64,000 nt of DNA from positions 105,786,897-105,850,896 of the forward strand of contig OX638370.1 of assembly GCA_951812925.1 (NCBI GenBank). Reading direction: 5' to 3'. Below are positions 1-10,710 of this stretch, in pieces; position 1 is the stretch's first letter, and each line of letters begins with the position of its first letter. Under the pieces are notes generated by a model, which was not told where the DNA came from, searched no databases, and worked only from the letters and a program-made list of their open reading frames with translations. Source of the DNA: Calliopum simillimum. Lineage: Eukaryota > Arthropoda > Insecta > Diptera > Lauxaniidae. The position numbers and the translations under genes are program-made.

Positions 1-250
1 TGATTGTTTACCTGTGGTACTGCGGAATTGCAAAATTTTTCATTTCACGCGCAAGACACAATTTAAAAACAACCACTGCAGCGAACGCTTGACACAAACT
101 AAAAAAAAAATTGATTTTGAATTAAAGGGAAAACATTCAAATTGTTAATTATCTGTTCCGCAAAGTCAAATGTTGCTTTGGTTATTTTTAAATAATTTTT
201 AAAGTGAAAAAATTTTTGGGTGCCGTATGGCACCGCTGGGCATTAATGGG
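1..250. mobile_element. End of a TTAA-flanked element (cut by window edge)
   Basis: The sequence GGGCATTAATGGG runs directly into TTAA at 251-254, the kind of end seen in piggyBac-like MITEs (TTAA target, C/G-rich short terminus). A perfect small hairpin, GGTGCC-gtat-GGCACC, lies just inside the end (219-234). The other terminus would be left of the window, so the element cannot be confirmed. No coding remnant is seen. Confidence 0.4.
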
Positions 251-259
251 TTAAGAAAT

Positions 260-700
260 GCTGAAGTAATCTTTTTTAAATCTTTACAAAAATAACTCTC
301 GGTGTTGCCACCCTATTTTTTCTTAATATCGCTTAAACCATTTATTAAAAAAAAAACTTTGTCTTAAAACACTTAAATAAAGTTTTTAAAAATCCAACAT
401 AAATTTTTGCCACCTGGTTATTTTCAAAAATCTTATGTAATTCTTACATTTTTTGATTAAATTGAAATTTTTGGTTTCAGAAACGCTCAGATAAACTTTT
501 TTAAAATTTTACAAAACTTTCGTTGTTGCCACCCGGTTTCTTTTGTTAGTTTCGCTAAAACCATTTATTTTTCTTCTGCAATGTACTTTTATGTTTGTTG
601 AAGTAAATAAGTATTTATGAATTTTTTTTTTTAAAAAAGGCGTGAATGGCTTAATAAAATGTACCTGTTTTAAGAAATTGTTCTTTAATATTTTTGACAC
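260..700 (+). repeat. Dispersed ~430-bp repeat, copy 1
   Basis: This AT-rich repeat matches the reverse complement of 24470-24890 over most of its length. Shared landmarks are GTTGCCACCTGGTTATTTTC, TTTTTGGTTTCA and GCTAAAACCATTTAT. The GTTGCCACC motif occurs at least twice in the forward direction (about 303 and 524). No open frame of interest. It is probably a non-autonomous element; the family is not recognised. Confidence 0.55.
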
Positions 701-2757
701 TTTTTAAATAACATATCTTTGTAGGGGTGTAGTAGGGGTATTTAAAACAAAATATTAGGAATTTTTAATACTAAATTCTGCTTTATTTAGAAAGAAAAAA
801 AATTCATACAAACCCCAAAAAATCCCGGGATTCAAATTTCTGATCCCGAAAATCCCGGGATCGCAAAAAGTCCAAAAATTGGAATCCCTTATTATGATAC
901 TAGCTCTTGTGACTTTTGACCTTGAATAACTTTTCTAGTTCACATGGAATCAATGAGGACTTTTGATATTTTATTTGTAATGGTGTATCTAAGACCTGTA
1001 CCGATTTACAGTATTCCCCTAATTATTGCGATTTTAAATGCTAATAAAGTACTCTAGAGGTGCTTTTTTAAGAAGCACTCGAAATTTTTCGCCTTGGATA
1101 CATAGTCCAGTGCTTCTACGATATTTGTATTGATAAATACATAGAAAAGATGTTTAACCATATTCGTATTAAAGAAACCAACTTCTGCACGTCTACTGTA
1201 TGGTTAATCTTTAATGCATTGCGAACATGTTTAAGGGCCATCGGTCAAATTTTGTATTGTAAAAACCACATTCACTTAAAATGTGATCATAAGTGTTAAA
1301 ATTTATAATGAAAACTCTCCTATAAAACACGATTATAAAAAATCAATAAGTGCTCATTAGTTTTCAATAATTTTCGTACATAAGTATATAATGTAAACCC
1401 ATACGTTTTGTCAAAGCAATATCACAGCATATTATTTCCATCATCAATTTAATTTAAAAGCGGGTTTATTCATCTAATGTTATTTACAAGAAAGAATTCC
1501 AAAAATTCAGTGCGTTTAATCAAAATCGAACGTTCTCTGATTTCCCGCCATGAATGCACGAGCGCGCAATGCCGTTGACCAAATCAACGCGCAACAGCGT
1601 TGCCATTGTTTTGCGACGAATGCACTTTTTATATTCGATTTAAATTTTTTTTTGTTTTATTTTCGCTATGGCCACCACAAAATCCAAAGTCATCAGATGC
1701 AGTAGTTTTTTAATTAAAAATCGCGTACCATTCACAGAATGAAACATTAAAATGAAAAAAAAAAAAATAAAATTTTAACAGCAACAACAACAGCATCAAA
1801 ATCAAAAAGTTAGCCATCCATTGTCACAGCTACATGAGACGCACGAGTCGACATTTCTAGCCAAACCGTCCACCACAAAACTCACCACAATATTAATGTG
1901 GGCCATATGGAAACACCACACAGAATCACAAATGAAAAATTAAAAAAAAAAAAAACAAAAATTTAAAAATCGAATTTTTGATCAAAACAAAACTGCAAAA
2001 TAAAGAAAAAGTTATCGCTAACATATAGGTACGAACAATGGAATAGTTCAAAAAAACTTAATTGAAATGTTCGCTATGCTAAAATCGATGAGTTAGGAAT
2101 AAAAAAAAGCGTTATGTAGGGTGTTATCTTTAGGCTTGCTAATAACAAATACCCTACAACTGGAATAAAAAAGTTCAATCCTCTGCAAAGAAACGATGAC
2201 AAATATTCCTTCACTAAAATTGGAGCTTTAAACCTATTTTTTGAATTGAATGTAATGCATCAGAAGACAATTGACATTTTTCTGGTCTGAATGTATTGCA
2301 TAAAGAGACAATTGGTTACGTCCAATGACAAGAAATACTAAACCTAAATAGAACTTTATGGTGTAGTTAACGAACTAGGTTTGGAATGGTCTGTGGTCCT
2401 ATAGAGTAATAAGAGACAAAAGAGTTGTATGCAATTCACAAAAATGAGCATTGCTGGTTTGCTTCCATTTTTTGCATACGTACAGATCTATGTCGCGAAA
2501 TTTGATGACTTTACTTTGACTAAGCAGCCGGAGTATGAAGAATATAACCTTGAATCGTTTTTTCGTAATTGAGATTTCCAAGGACAGACAAACAGTTGGA
2601 CACAGCTATATTGACTTATTAGGTTAGGCTGACCAGGAATATGTAGAGATTCCTTTACATGTCATGCGCTACTTTAAATGCATTTCGATTGTATAAACAA
2701 AGTGTACATATTCTGTGTGTAGGGTATTTCAAAATTTAATAAACTTTTTTGTGTCTG
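701..2757. other. Gene-free stretch with repeat scraps
   Basis: No coding sequence is recognised. At about 1040-1101 the reverse complement resembles the left end of the CCCAAG-type TIR element described at 27506 (CCAAGGCGAAAAATTTC, then GCTTCTTAAAAAAGCAC), so it is a terminal fragment. At 2115-2158 there is an imperfect hairpin, TGTAGGGTGTTAT paired with ATAACAAATACCCTACA. The 1500-1620 part is locally GC-richer, with repeated GCGC and TGCAC motifs of unknown meaning. Confidence 0.5.
2245..2365 (+). repeat. Repeat shared with 29083-29200
   Basis: Two tandem units of about 48 bp share AATGTAATGCAT followed by AGAAGACAATTG or AGAGACAATTGG. They are repeated at 29083-29200 in the same order, followed in both places by GGTTACG and a run ending AACTTTATG. 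This shows a dispersed repeat. No terminal structure was found and the family is unknown. Confidence 0.55.
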
Positions 2758-4365
2758 CCATAAGGGAAAAATATCATGCGCTTCTTAAGAAAGCACTTAT
2801 TTTCATAGGAATTTAGAAGCTCTTACACAATGATTTTTGTAAGGCTGCAGTTAGCAATCGATTATCAAATTCTGCTTGGAGAGACATGTTTGTTTTAATA
2901 TTTAAGTAAAATTTTTCAAAAGAGAGGAAGACAGAGTAAGCAATATTAAAAAAAAAATTTGTTATATATGAAGCAATCCACGCCAAGTGTACCAGCTGAA
3001 AATTTTTTTTTCTCAGATTTCGCTCAAATTTGACAATATAGTAGATCCGGTGTGCAAAAACAACAATCCAGGAGGATTTGGTCCTAGTACCATTTGTTGT
3101 TAAAATACAGAGTGTTGAAATTGGCGTTTTTAGTCATTTTCATTAAAATGGTGTTTTTTCAAAAATTTATAGCTTACATACACTAAAGTTTGTAAATTGA
3201 TAAATCTAAGTTACTGGTCCCATTTATTTTGAAATGTTCTTTTTATAAAAAAATATTTCTTCGTGAAAGAAATATTTTTTCACCAAAATTTTTTACACTA
3301 AAAAATACTTTTGGTTTTTTTTTTTAAAACTTCCCTTACAATTTTTTTAAAAGTACTTTAATTTAAAGCAAATTTTATAAGCTTTAAAATGATGTATGAC
3401 TCAAGATGGGATTCGGACGCTAGTATACCTAGTATACTTTTTTCGTAAGATGCTTTCCTTTTGAGTAAAAAAAGATTTTTGCCTTCCTCGGGCGTTCAAA
3501 AGCCAAAAACTCCCATCAAGCGTCTGAATCCCATCTTGAATCATACATCATTTTAAAGCTTATAAATTATGCTTTAAATAAGAGAACTTTTAAAAAAAAT
3601 CCAAGGGGGGTTTTTTTAAAAAAAATTCAAAAGTATTTTTAAGTGTAAAAATTTTTCGTGAAAAAACATTTTTTTCACCAAGAAATATTTTTTTATAAAA
3701 AGAACATTTCAAAATGAATGGGACCAGTAACTTAGATTTATCAATTTACAAACTTTAGTGTAAGCTATAAATTTTTGAAAAAACACCCTTTTGATGAAAA
3801 TGACTAAAAACGCCAATTTCAACACCATTAACAACAAATAGTACTAGGACCATATCCTCCCGGATTGTTGTTCTTGCACACCGGATCTACCATATTGCCA
3901 AATTTGAGCGAAATAGGAGAAAATAAATTTTTGAGCTGGTACACTTGGCGTGGATTGCTTCATATGCAAATTTTATAGACACAAGTCCGTTTATTAGTTG
4001 TCTGCAAGCTCGCGTTCGATTCCCACACCGGAAATTTTTTTTCTTTTATTGTGTTTTTACTTTGTTTTCACTTTTTTTTTGTGTATTTGTTTTTATTTAA
4101 TTGAATCAATTGGAAAACACAATAATTCTTTGTAAGGCTGTAGGTAGCATTCGAATATTTAATTTGGAAAGACATTTTCTCAATAAATTTGTAATTGTTA
4201 GTAAAAAGAAATATTTTTATCTATCACTCGGACGGTCCCCGGTTTGAATCTTACTGCGGCTAGTTCGTTTCTTTTTAATTGAAAGAACTCTTACTGTCGC
4301 ATTACAAATAAGCGGTTCGTTAGGTCTTTTCCGTAAGCCTCCGATAAGTTTCTTTTCCCCTTGGG
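2758..4365 (+). mobile_element. CCCAAG-type TIR element, copy 3, split by a palindrome
   Basis: The left end CCATAAGGGAAAAATATC, followed by a hairpin-like AAGAAAGCACTT, TAGGAATTTAGAAGC and CACAATGATTTTTGTAAGGCTGCAG, matches the left part of the two better copies at 27506 and 52769. The right end TCTTTTCCCCTTGGG (4351-4365) matches their right ends. A tRNA B-box-like GCGTTCGATTCCC (about 4013) and a second, GGTTTGAATC (about 4239), correspond to modules in the other copies. Without the palindrome at 2958-3972 the element would be about 590 bp, so it also lacks part of the body. It is older and more diverged than copies 1 and 2. Confidence 0.65.
2958..3972. mobile_element. Foldback element: 1-kb inverted repeat
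   Basis: Two arms of about 460 bp (2958-3421 and 3519-3972) are reverse complements with scattered differences, around a 97-bp spacer. The outer ends read ATATGAAGCAATCCACGCC and its complement GGCGTGGATTGCTTCATAT. The inner ends read GATGGGATTCGGACGCT and AGCGTCTGAATCCCATC. It carries no ORF. It lies inside another TIR element (2758-4365), so it is the younger insertion or arose there by inverted duplication. No clear target duplication was identified. It behaves as a foldback or long-TIR MITE; the superfamily is not assigned. Confidence 0.85.
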
Positions 4366-7300
4366 TGAGAGTCAAACTCTTGCAAACGTACATGTGCCAC
4401 AAATATTAAATGTATAGACGGCTCGGTCACAATATGCCATATGTTGCAAACTCTTTAAAAACCTTTAAACAAAATTAAATTAAAATTTCTGCTTTACAAA
4501 AAATTACAGCTTAAAAATAGTAAAATGACCAAAATTTATAAAATTCAATTTTATTCTTGTCATACGAAATTTAATCTGAACAAAAATTCTCTATTTGGTA
4601 CTCCAACAAACGTCCATTCTCATGTGATTTTACCAATAATTTTCCTTCTCACTTTTGTCTTTTATGTTGCTCGCTCGATCTTCCTCTCTATTAAAAGTGA
4701 CTTAAAATGCAAATTTCCCTGTTGTTGTCGTTGTTGTTGCTGTTGTAGCCAGCATTTATTATGTGCAAATTTTGTAATATTTTCTTTTTGCCTTCGTTTA
4801 GTCTTTTTATCGGAAGAACAGAAAATGCAATATTTAAAACACTTATTTTGCAATAACGAACAATGAATGAAAAAACGAGTAAATGCTTCGACCCATAACC
4901 TCCCCATTCTATGAAGTTGCAACATTTGCTGCTTCGTCGTTGCAAAAACGAACAGCAGTACCCATGCCATTTTTTTGTGCTCTCCCGAAAACATTGAATC
5001 CCTCCGGAAAACGATGGCCGTGTCCGATTCATTTTTTTTTTTTTTGTGGAGCTTAAGACCAAGACATGATTTATGCAAATTGAAACTGACCTTAGAACAC
5101 AGCATATGTATGTTGTATGTAAGTATGTCTGTGCAGAAGTAAACATACGCATATGCTCATTTAGGGTGGCAGGATTAAAGTTTCGTAATATACTTACTTG
5201 CTTAATATTGAGTACACTGGAGACGACTGGCAACTATGTTACTACACTAAAGAAAAGCAAAGCTTTTTTTCTGGAAAAATATTGTAAAAAGTACGTGTGG
5301 AAATTAAACTTTTATTTGAAAAGTAGGCGTGGCATTTACCTAATAATGCTCAATTTTCCACCAGTATATAGCATGTTCAGCACTTACAAAATTTCATCAG
5401 CATAACTTTTTCAACTTGCGAGATATTAGGTATTAGAATTTTCAATAGTTAGTTAGGCGTGACATTTAACTGGTTACGCCCACTCTTCGACCAGTTTATG
5501 GTATTTACGTTCGGTACTAGAGGCCTGCACAAGACATCTTGAAATATAGTGTACATTTCTTTACGCGCACATTTTACACTGAACTGCAGTTTTTAATCCA
5601 AAAAATTTAGGATTTAGATCTACTGTAAAATTTATGATATGGTAACACTTGCAAGCTGCAATACATTGGTAACCCAGCACTGTAGCAGCTTTCATACATT
5701 TTCAGGAGAGAGAAAGAGAGAGAGAGCGTAAACAAAAAGTGTTACTTTTGCCACTCAAGTAGCATTTTGTAGTGTACACTATGACTACAGTATTTGATAA
5801 AAAAAAAATCAGGTACATGACATTAATATCTTAAAATGAAGTGTTTTGAAACTCCAACAAGACGTTAAGTGCAGCCTCTATTTGGTTTCCACTTACCAAA
5901 TTTTATTAAAATAGCTTGCATGGCCAAATAAGTTTCACTTTAACAAAGCAAACAAATTGTTTCAGTGTAAAAATTGCAGTAACTTTTAAAAATATCTGAA
6001 AAGTATTAACCAACTGTGACTAGCCAGAAACTTAACCAAGCGAGCCGGTGGAAACCTAAGCTTTGGCTTGTCTAATTTTGGTTTGGTTAATCAAGGTCGT
6101 GGATACAAGACATTACAGATTAAAATCTAAAATTATTCTTTTTATTAATAACATCAGCTAACGGATTTAAATCATATTACTCTATTCGGTATTATGTTAA
6201 CATCTATACGGTTTACAACTTTACTGCAATGCAGCAGCAGCAGCAACCACTGCTTTGCTTTAACTTCCCATAATCACCCCTCCATAGTCCATATTCAACG
6301 TGGTGATGATTTTTTTTTTGTGCCATTTTTCGATTTTCATATTTTATGAATTTCACAGTTTTAGCAACTAATGTTCAACATTTTTAGTGTAAATTGGAAT
6401 CTAACACGAACATGATTTTTTACATAAGTTTTCGTATAATTCGAGTTGGATAGACAAAGAGCTGTTTGTGCACCAGTGATGGCATTAAGATGTACACATT
6501 TCGGATAGTACCTTGTGCAGGTTGAAAGTACTTTTTCAATAAACCACAACATCTTTTGTGAATAATTTTCTTCTTTTATTACTTTCGGATAGCCCTTGGA
6601 AATTAATACTTATTAATACACTTATTCCTATATTATTATTATTTGGCCCTTCTTCCTTGCCACCATTCTGCTAACCATTTTGCAACTAGTCCGTTGGCCT
6701 GCATATTCAACAGACTTGAATCCATTATACTTTTATATATACGTACTTAGCAAGATTGGGGTATGATTTTAAGTTCATTCAAGCATTGGTTAGTCAAGAT
6801 ATGGTATGACATACCCGATAAAGTATGGTAGAATGCATAAAGTTATACAAGGTAAAGGAGAGCGATTTGAGCTAATGAATTAATTTTGCAACTATAGAGT
6901 ATGCTTAAAATAAAAAAATACTTAATATTGAAATTTGAATTTTTTTTTTTAATTTTATGGCTATTTTAAACTAGAACACTTAATCTGCCCAACGCTGTAC
7001 ATTAAAGTGTTGCCAGCTATTTTATATATATAATTTATATATAATATAATTTTGTTACGAATTTTCTAAAGATATAATGAAAAAATACTTTCAGTACTAG
7101 TGGTAACTATAGCTTAAGCGCTGCAAAGCAATCCCTTGCACTTGCGTACTTTTCACTTCCTACATGTACTAATAATAGCACAATTGTTCTGAAAATGCCA
7201 TCACTGCCGTATGCTATGCAAAAGCAAGTAGTGCGATATTATAGAAAAGATGCGATTAAACGGTTTACGGGTAAATGTGAATGGAATGGATTTGGGGAAA

Positions 7301-7470
7301 AGTATAGCAAGTGTACCTACGTTTTTTTTTTTTAAATATCGTAAGTGTTATTGATGTGATTGATATATGTTCTTTTATTATTTTACTCAACATTCAGATA
7401 AAATTTGGAATTTTAATCGATTGCAAAAAATTTCTTAAAGTTTTGGAAAAAATAGGTAACTGATGTATAC
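4366..7470. other. Gene-free stretch, simple repeats and a small tandem repeat
   Basis: No coding region is credible. The 110-180 aa ORFs on both strands around 4525-5405 overlap each other in several frames and draw their composition from a TTGTTG run (about 4721-4750) and poly-T. A short CAG run lies at about 6231-6246. Two units of about 130 bp carrying TAGGCGT(G)GCATTTA start near 5323 and 5453. Nothing else was recognised. Confidence 0.6.
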
Positions 7471-8700
7471 ACACTAAAAAATTAGAGTTTACTTTTGTGA
7501 CTTTTGATTCCTTTAAGTATTAATTTTAAACTATTTTGGTACTAAATTCAAAATATTTTCACAAAAAAGTTGGAAATCTATTCCAAAAAAGTCTAAAATT
7601 TATTCCAAAAAGTATAAAACTAATACTTTTTTATCATTGTTCTATTTAAACTAGAGTTTGCCTTGTGGCCGAAATTCGATAATTTTGATTTGACCATAAA
7701 ATAAAGGAAAAAGTTTTTTTACCCTTCCTTGGTCGATAAAATACAAAAAACTTTTAATATTCTTCCTTAGGGTTCGGGTTATCTGCATCGGTGCAGCAGC
7801 TAAGTTGCAATATCGTACTTTCCATTTAGAGGCGTGTAACTCCTACTAAAGAGTAAACAGTTTTTGATATCTTTCTATACCAAAATTCGTAAAAATCAAT
7901 CATGCTATCGTACTATATAGTGCTAACTCTATCTCTACACCAAATCTCATCAAAATCGATGCAGTACTTTTGCCGTGAGAGCGTTTTTTTCATTAAGGGG
8001 CGTGGCACTGTCCACTGAAAACATAATGGTCATGTTATCGTTCCTTAGTGCTAATCCTATCTCCATATCAAATTTCGTTGAAACTGATACAGCGGCTTAG
8101 CCGTGAGAGCGTTTTTTTATATAGGGGCGTGGCACCGCCCACTGAAAAACATAATGCTCATATTACCAATCCTTAGTGCTAATCCTATCTTCATACCAAA
8201 TTTCGTTGAAATCGATGCAGCGGTTTAGCTGTGAGAGCGTTTTTTTTTGTTTAGGGGCGTGACACCGCCCACTGAAAAATATAATGGTCATATTATCGTT
8301 TCTTAGTACTAACCTTATCTCCATACCATATTTCGTTAAAATCGATACAGCGGCTTAGCTGTGAGAGTATTTTTTCCATTTAGGGGCGCGGCACCACCTA
8401 CTTAAAAAGATAATGGTCATATTATCGTTCCTTAGTGCTAACCCTATCTCCGTACCAAATTTCATTAAAATCGATGCAGCGGTTTATTTTTTCCATTTAA
8501 GGGCGTGGCACCGCCCACTTTAAAAAAAATATAGTCCTATGCACTGCTCCTTCTCACAACCTTTCGAACAAAAAAAAAAAATCAAGCAAATCGGTTGAGA
8601 TTTAGGTATAGAAACAGGGACTGAACCGATTTCGTTTGCCTATTTATATATAGATATCTACTATTTTGGTGTTAAAATTAAACTATGATTTCTATTGTGT
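7471..8700. mobile_element. MITE (ACACTAAAAA ends) split by a Helitron-like insertion
   Basis: The left part (7471-7650) begins ACACTAAAAAATTAGAG and contains TTTTAAACTATTTTGGTACT and TCTAAAATTTATTCCAAAA. The right part (8655-8700) reads CTATTTTGGTGTTAAAATTAAAC and ends GTGT. Put together they match an uninterrupted copy at 39158-39376, which has the same blocks in the same order and ends TTTTACTGTGT. The 1-kb block between (7651-8654) is therefore a later insertion. Short imperfect TIRs and no coding capacity suggest a hAT-like MITE, but no 8-bp duplication was seen. Confidence 0.65.
7651..8654 (-). mobile_element. Helitron-like element with ~127-bp internal tandem repeats
   Basis: Read on the minus strand it starts TCTATATATAAATAGGC and ends GGCAAACTCTAG followed by T, fitting Helitron-type ends (5' TC, 3' CTAG next to T). 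Five internal units carry GGGGCGTGGCA (about 7997, 8124, 8254, 8383, 8501), spaced about 118-130 bp. Each unit has GCTGTGAGAGCG and a T-run before the motif and ATAATGGTCATATTATCG after it. A shorter copy on the opposite strand lies at 20365-20763 with the same two ends. It has no replicase or helicase coding. Non-autonomous dipteran Helentron/DINE elements have this layout, which is family knowledge; the assignment here is by structure only. Confidence 0.65.
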
Positions 8701-8702
8701 AC

Positions 8703-9197
8703 TTAATTCATTTGAAGAAAAAGCCACAGTCTGCATTAAAACTTTCCTTCATACTTTTCAAATTGGATCATTACATTCTGAGAAATCATCCAATAAAATA
8801 TAGTAAAGGTACATTAATTCCATAAAAATTACAATACATTAAGTCCTTTACAAAGGGTTGTGATACATTTTTTTCAATGGAAGATAGCTCGAAAAGTTGG
8901 GATCTAACTTAAAAAGTTAAGAGGTCAGCTTTAAAGAAGAAGATTAGGGCTACTCGATGGCGCTGGCCACCACTATACTATTGCGTGGATGAGCGCTATA
9001 TGCCTGAAAAAACGTTTCCTGCACGTAAGAGTAAGTATAACTCGGAGCCCAGACCTGATAGAGACAAACTGTTATCAAAATAAGTTCTAAAGATCTCACT
9101 CAAAATTTTGAGTTGCACAGTGTATTCACAATAATATTGAAAAAAAAAGAACAATAATGTTCACACACATTATTTCGTCTTACATTTTATTCAATAG
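8703..9197. other. Gene-free stretch
   Basis: AT-rich sequence without a usable ORF or a repeat I could match elsewhere in the window. Confidence 0.5.
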
Positions 9198-9640
9198 CCG
9201 TATTCACGATCTTGTTGCATCGTAGCAAATGCAAATTTGCAAGAGTAAATAATTGTGAGCACACACTGTTGTAAATTGATATTGCAAACGTTTCAGAACA
9301 GCTGTTTTTTGTTTTGCTTTCAAATATTTTTTGAATTTAAAATTTATTTGATATCTTATTTTGATTTAAAAGAAATTTTACTGAATAATTGTGCGTTATT
9401 TAGAAAAAAATCACAATTTTATTAACTACATAAGTACAATGTGCTTGATGCAAACATTGCGTAGAAATCTTTGTTAATTAAACCAAAACGAAATAATTGA
9501 AATTTAATTGTTTTTGTTTACATTTTAATTTTTATTTGTGACAAATACGGTTGTCAAAAACATAAAAGTCATTAAGCAATTGTGCCAATCACAAATGAAA
9601 ACTAGTAAGGGTGTAAAATTTGGCCTGGCCAAACATTAAA

Positions 9641-10537
9641 TACCCTACACTGCAGTATTTTTCAAATTTTGCTCATATGGGAGTTGCTACGCCCTCTTGT
9701 CCGAGGTCACCCAGTTTTTGTTCAGCGCTTGCATTTATAGTTTTTAGTGTCTGAGTGACAAACTTCTTCAGTAAAGCGTTTTGAAGCTTTTGCTTATATA
9801 GGAGGTGCCACGCCCTCTTGACCGAGTTCGTCTAGTTTTAGCTTAGAGCGTGCATTTATAGTATTTAGTATTTGAGTGAAGCTTGGTTCGATTATCTCAA
9901 GAAACTGTTTCAGTATAGCATTTTGAAACTTTTGCTTATGTGGGAGGTACCACGCCCCCTTGTCCGATTTCACCCAATTTTTGTTGAGAGCTTTCATTTA
10001 TGATTCTTAGTGACTGAGTCAAATTTGATTCGAATATTTCAAAAAACGCTTTCAGTATAGCGTTTTTAAGCATTTGCTTATATGGGAGGTGAAACGCCCT
10101 CTTGTCCGAATTCGCTTAGTTTTTTTTCAGAGCTTGCGCTTACAATTTTTAATATTAATGCGTATTTTGGTTGCATTGTCGTGAAAAAAACTCCTAAAAT
10201 TGCATTTTGAATATATTTTTTGTATGGGTGGTAGGCGTGTCCGTTGACCGATTTCGGTCATTTTCAATCCCCCGAGCTAACTTTGGTGACGAAGGCAGTG
10301 TACCAAGTTTCATTGAATTATCTTGCTCAGTTTTCCGAAAAAGTGTATTTCAACACACAGCCAGCCAGCCAGCCACCCAGCCAGCCAGCCAGCCAGCCAG
10401 CCAGACAGACGGACATGGCTATATCGACTCAGGAGGTGACGCTGATCAAGAATATATATACTTTTCTATATCTGCCACGCCTCCTTCTCTGCGTTACAAA
10501 CGGAAGGACAAAGTGAATATACCCTGGGTGTAGGGTA
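9641..10537 (+). repeat. TACCCTACAC-ended dispersed repeat, copy 1 (nested)
   Basis: The ends TACCCTACAC (9641-9650) and GTGTAGGGTA (10528-10537) are exact inverted 10-mers. The body has four units spaced about 120-143 bp, each with GGGAGGTGCCACGCCC-like sequence, near 9679, 9801, 9941 and 10084. After these come a CCAG microsatellite (about 10357-10404), GACGGACATGGCTATATCGA and CTGATCAAGAATATATATAC. A second, more eroded copy is at 62843-63450. This tail is a pattern I know from dispersed repeats of fly genomes, but I cannot name the family. ORFs of 90-108 aa here are read-through of the repeat. Confidence 0.65.
10357..10404. repeat. CCAG/GCCA tetranucleotide microsatellite
   Basis: About eleven tetranucleotide units, with one imperfect unit (CCAC) near 10374, followed by CAGACAGACGGAC. 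It belongs to the TACCCTACAC repeat, whose second copy has lost it. Confidence 0.9.
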
Positions 10538-10710
10538 TAAAAATAAAATCAGTCACAATAGACTATTGGAAATCAATCGTGCAATAGGTTTTTGTGTTGC
10601 AAATTTGGTCTTGCTTACAAGACTCTTGCTTTTGAAAATTCAATAGAATTTGTTTTTGTAATTCAAAATAATTTTGCATTTGCTACGATGCAACAAGATC
10701 GTGAATACGG

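Larger units (their letters stand above)
9198..10710. mobile_element. TIR element with ~38-bp perfect ends, carrying a nested insertion
   Basis: The left end 9198-9235 begins CCGTATTCACGATCTTG and the right end 10673-10710 is its exact reverse complement for about 38 bp (both contain GCATCGTAGCAAATGCAAA). This marks a DNA element of about 1.5 kb. About 900 bp of it (9641-10537) is another repeat inserted inside, so the element itself is only about 620 bp and non-coding. Flanks are AT-rich (TTCAATAG left, TTAATAAA right) with no clean duplication visible. Superfamily unknown. Confidence 0.75.

Noticed and set aside
4525..5405. ORFs of 110-180 aa on both strands
   Set aside because: They overlap in several frames, are fed by TTGTTG and poly-T runs, and have no domain or splice context.
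7651..8654. Autonomous Helitron
   Set aside because: No Rep or helicase text in any frame; only end structure and tandem units.
10207..10533. 108-aa ORF with repeated Ser-Gln-Pro-Ala
   Set aside because: It is read-through of a CCAG microsatellite within a dispersed repeat.
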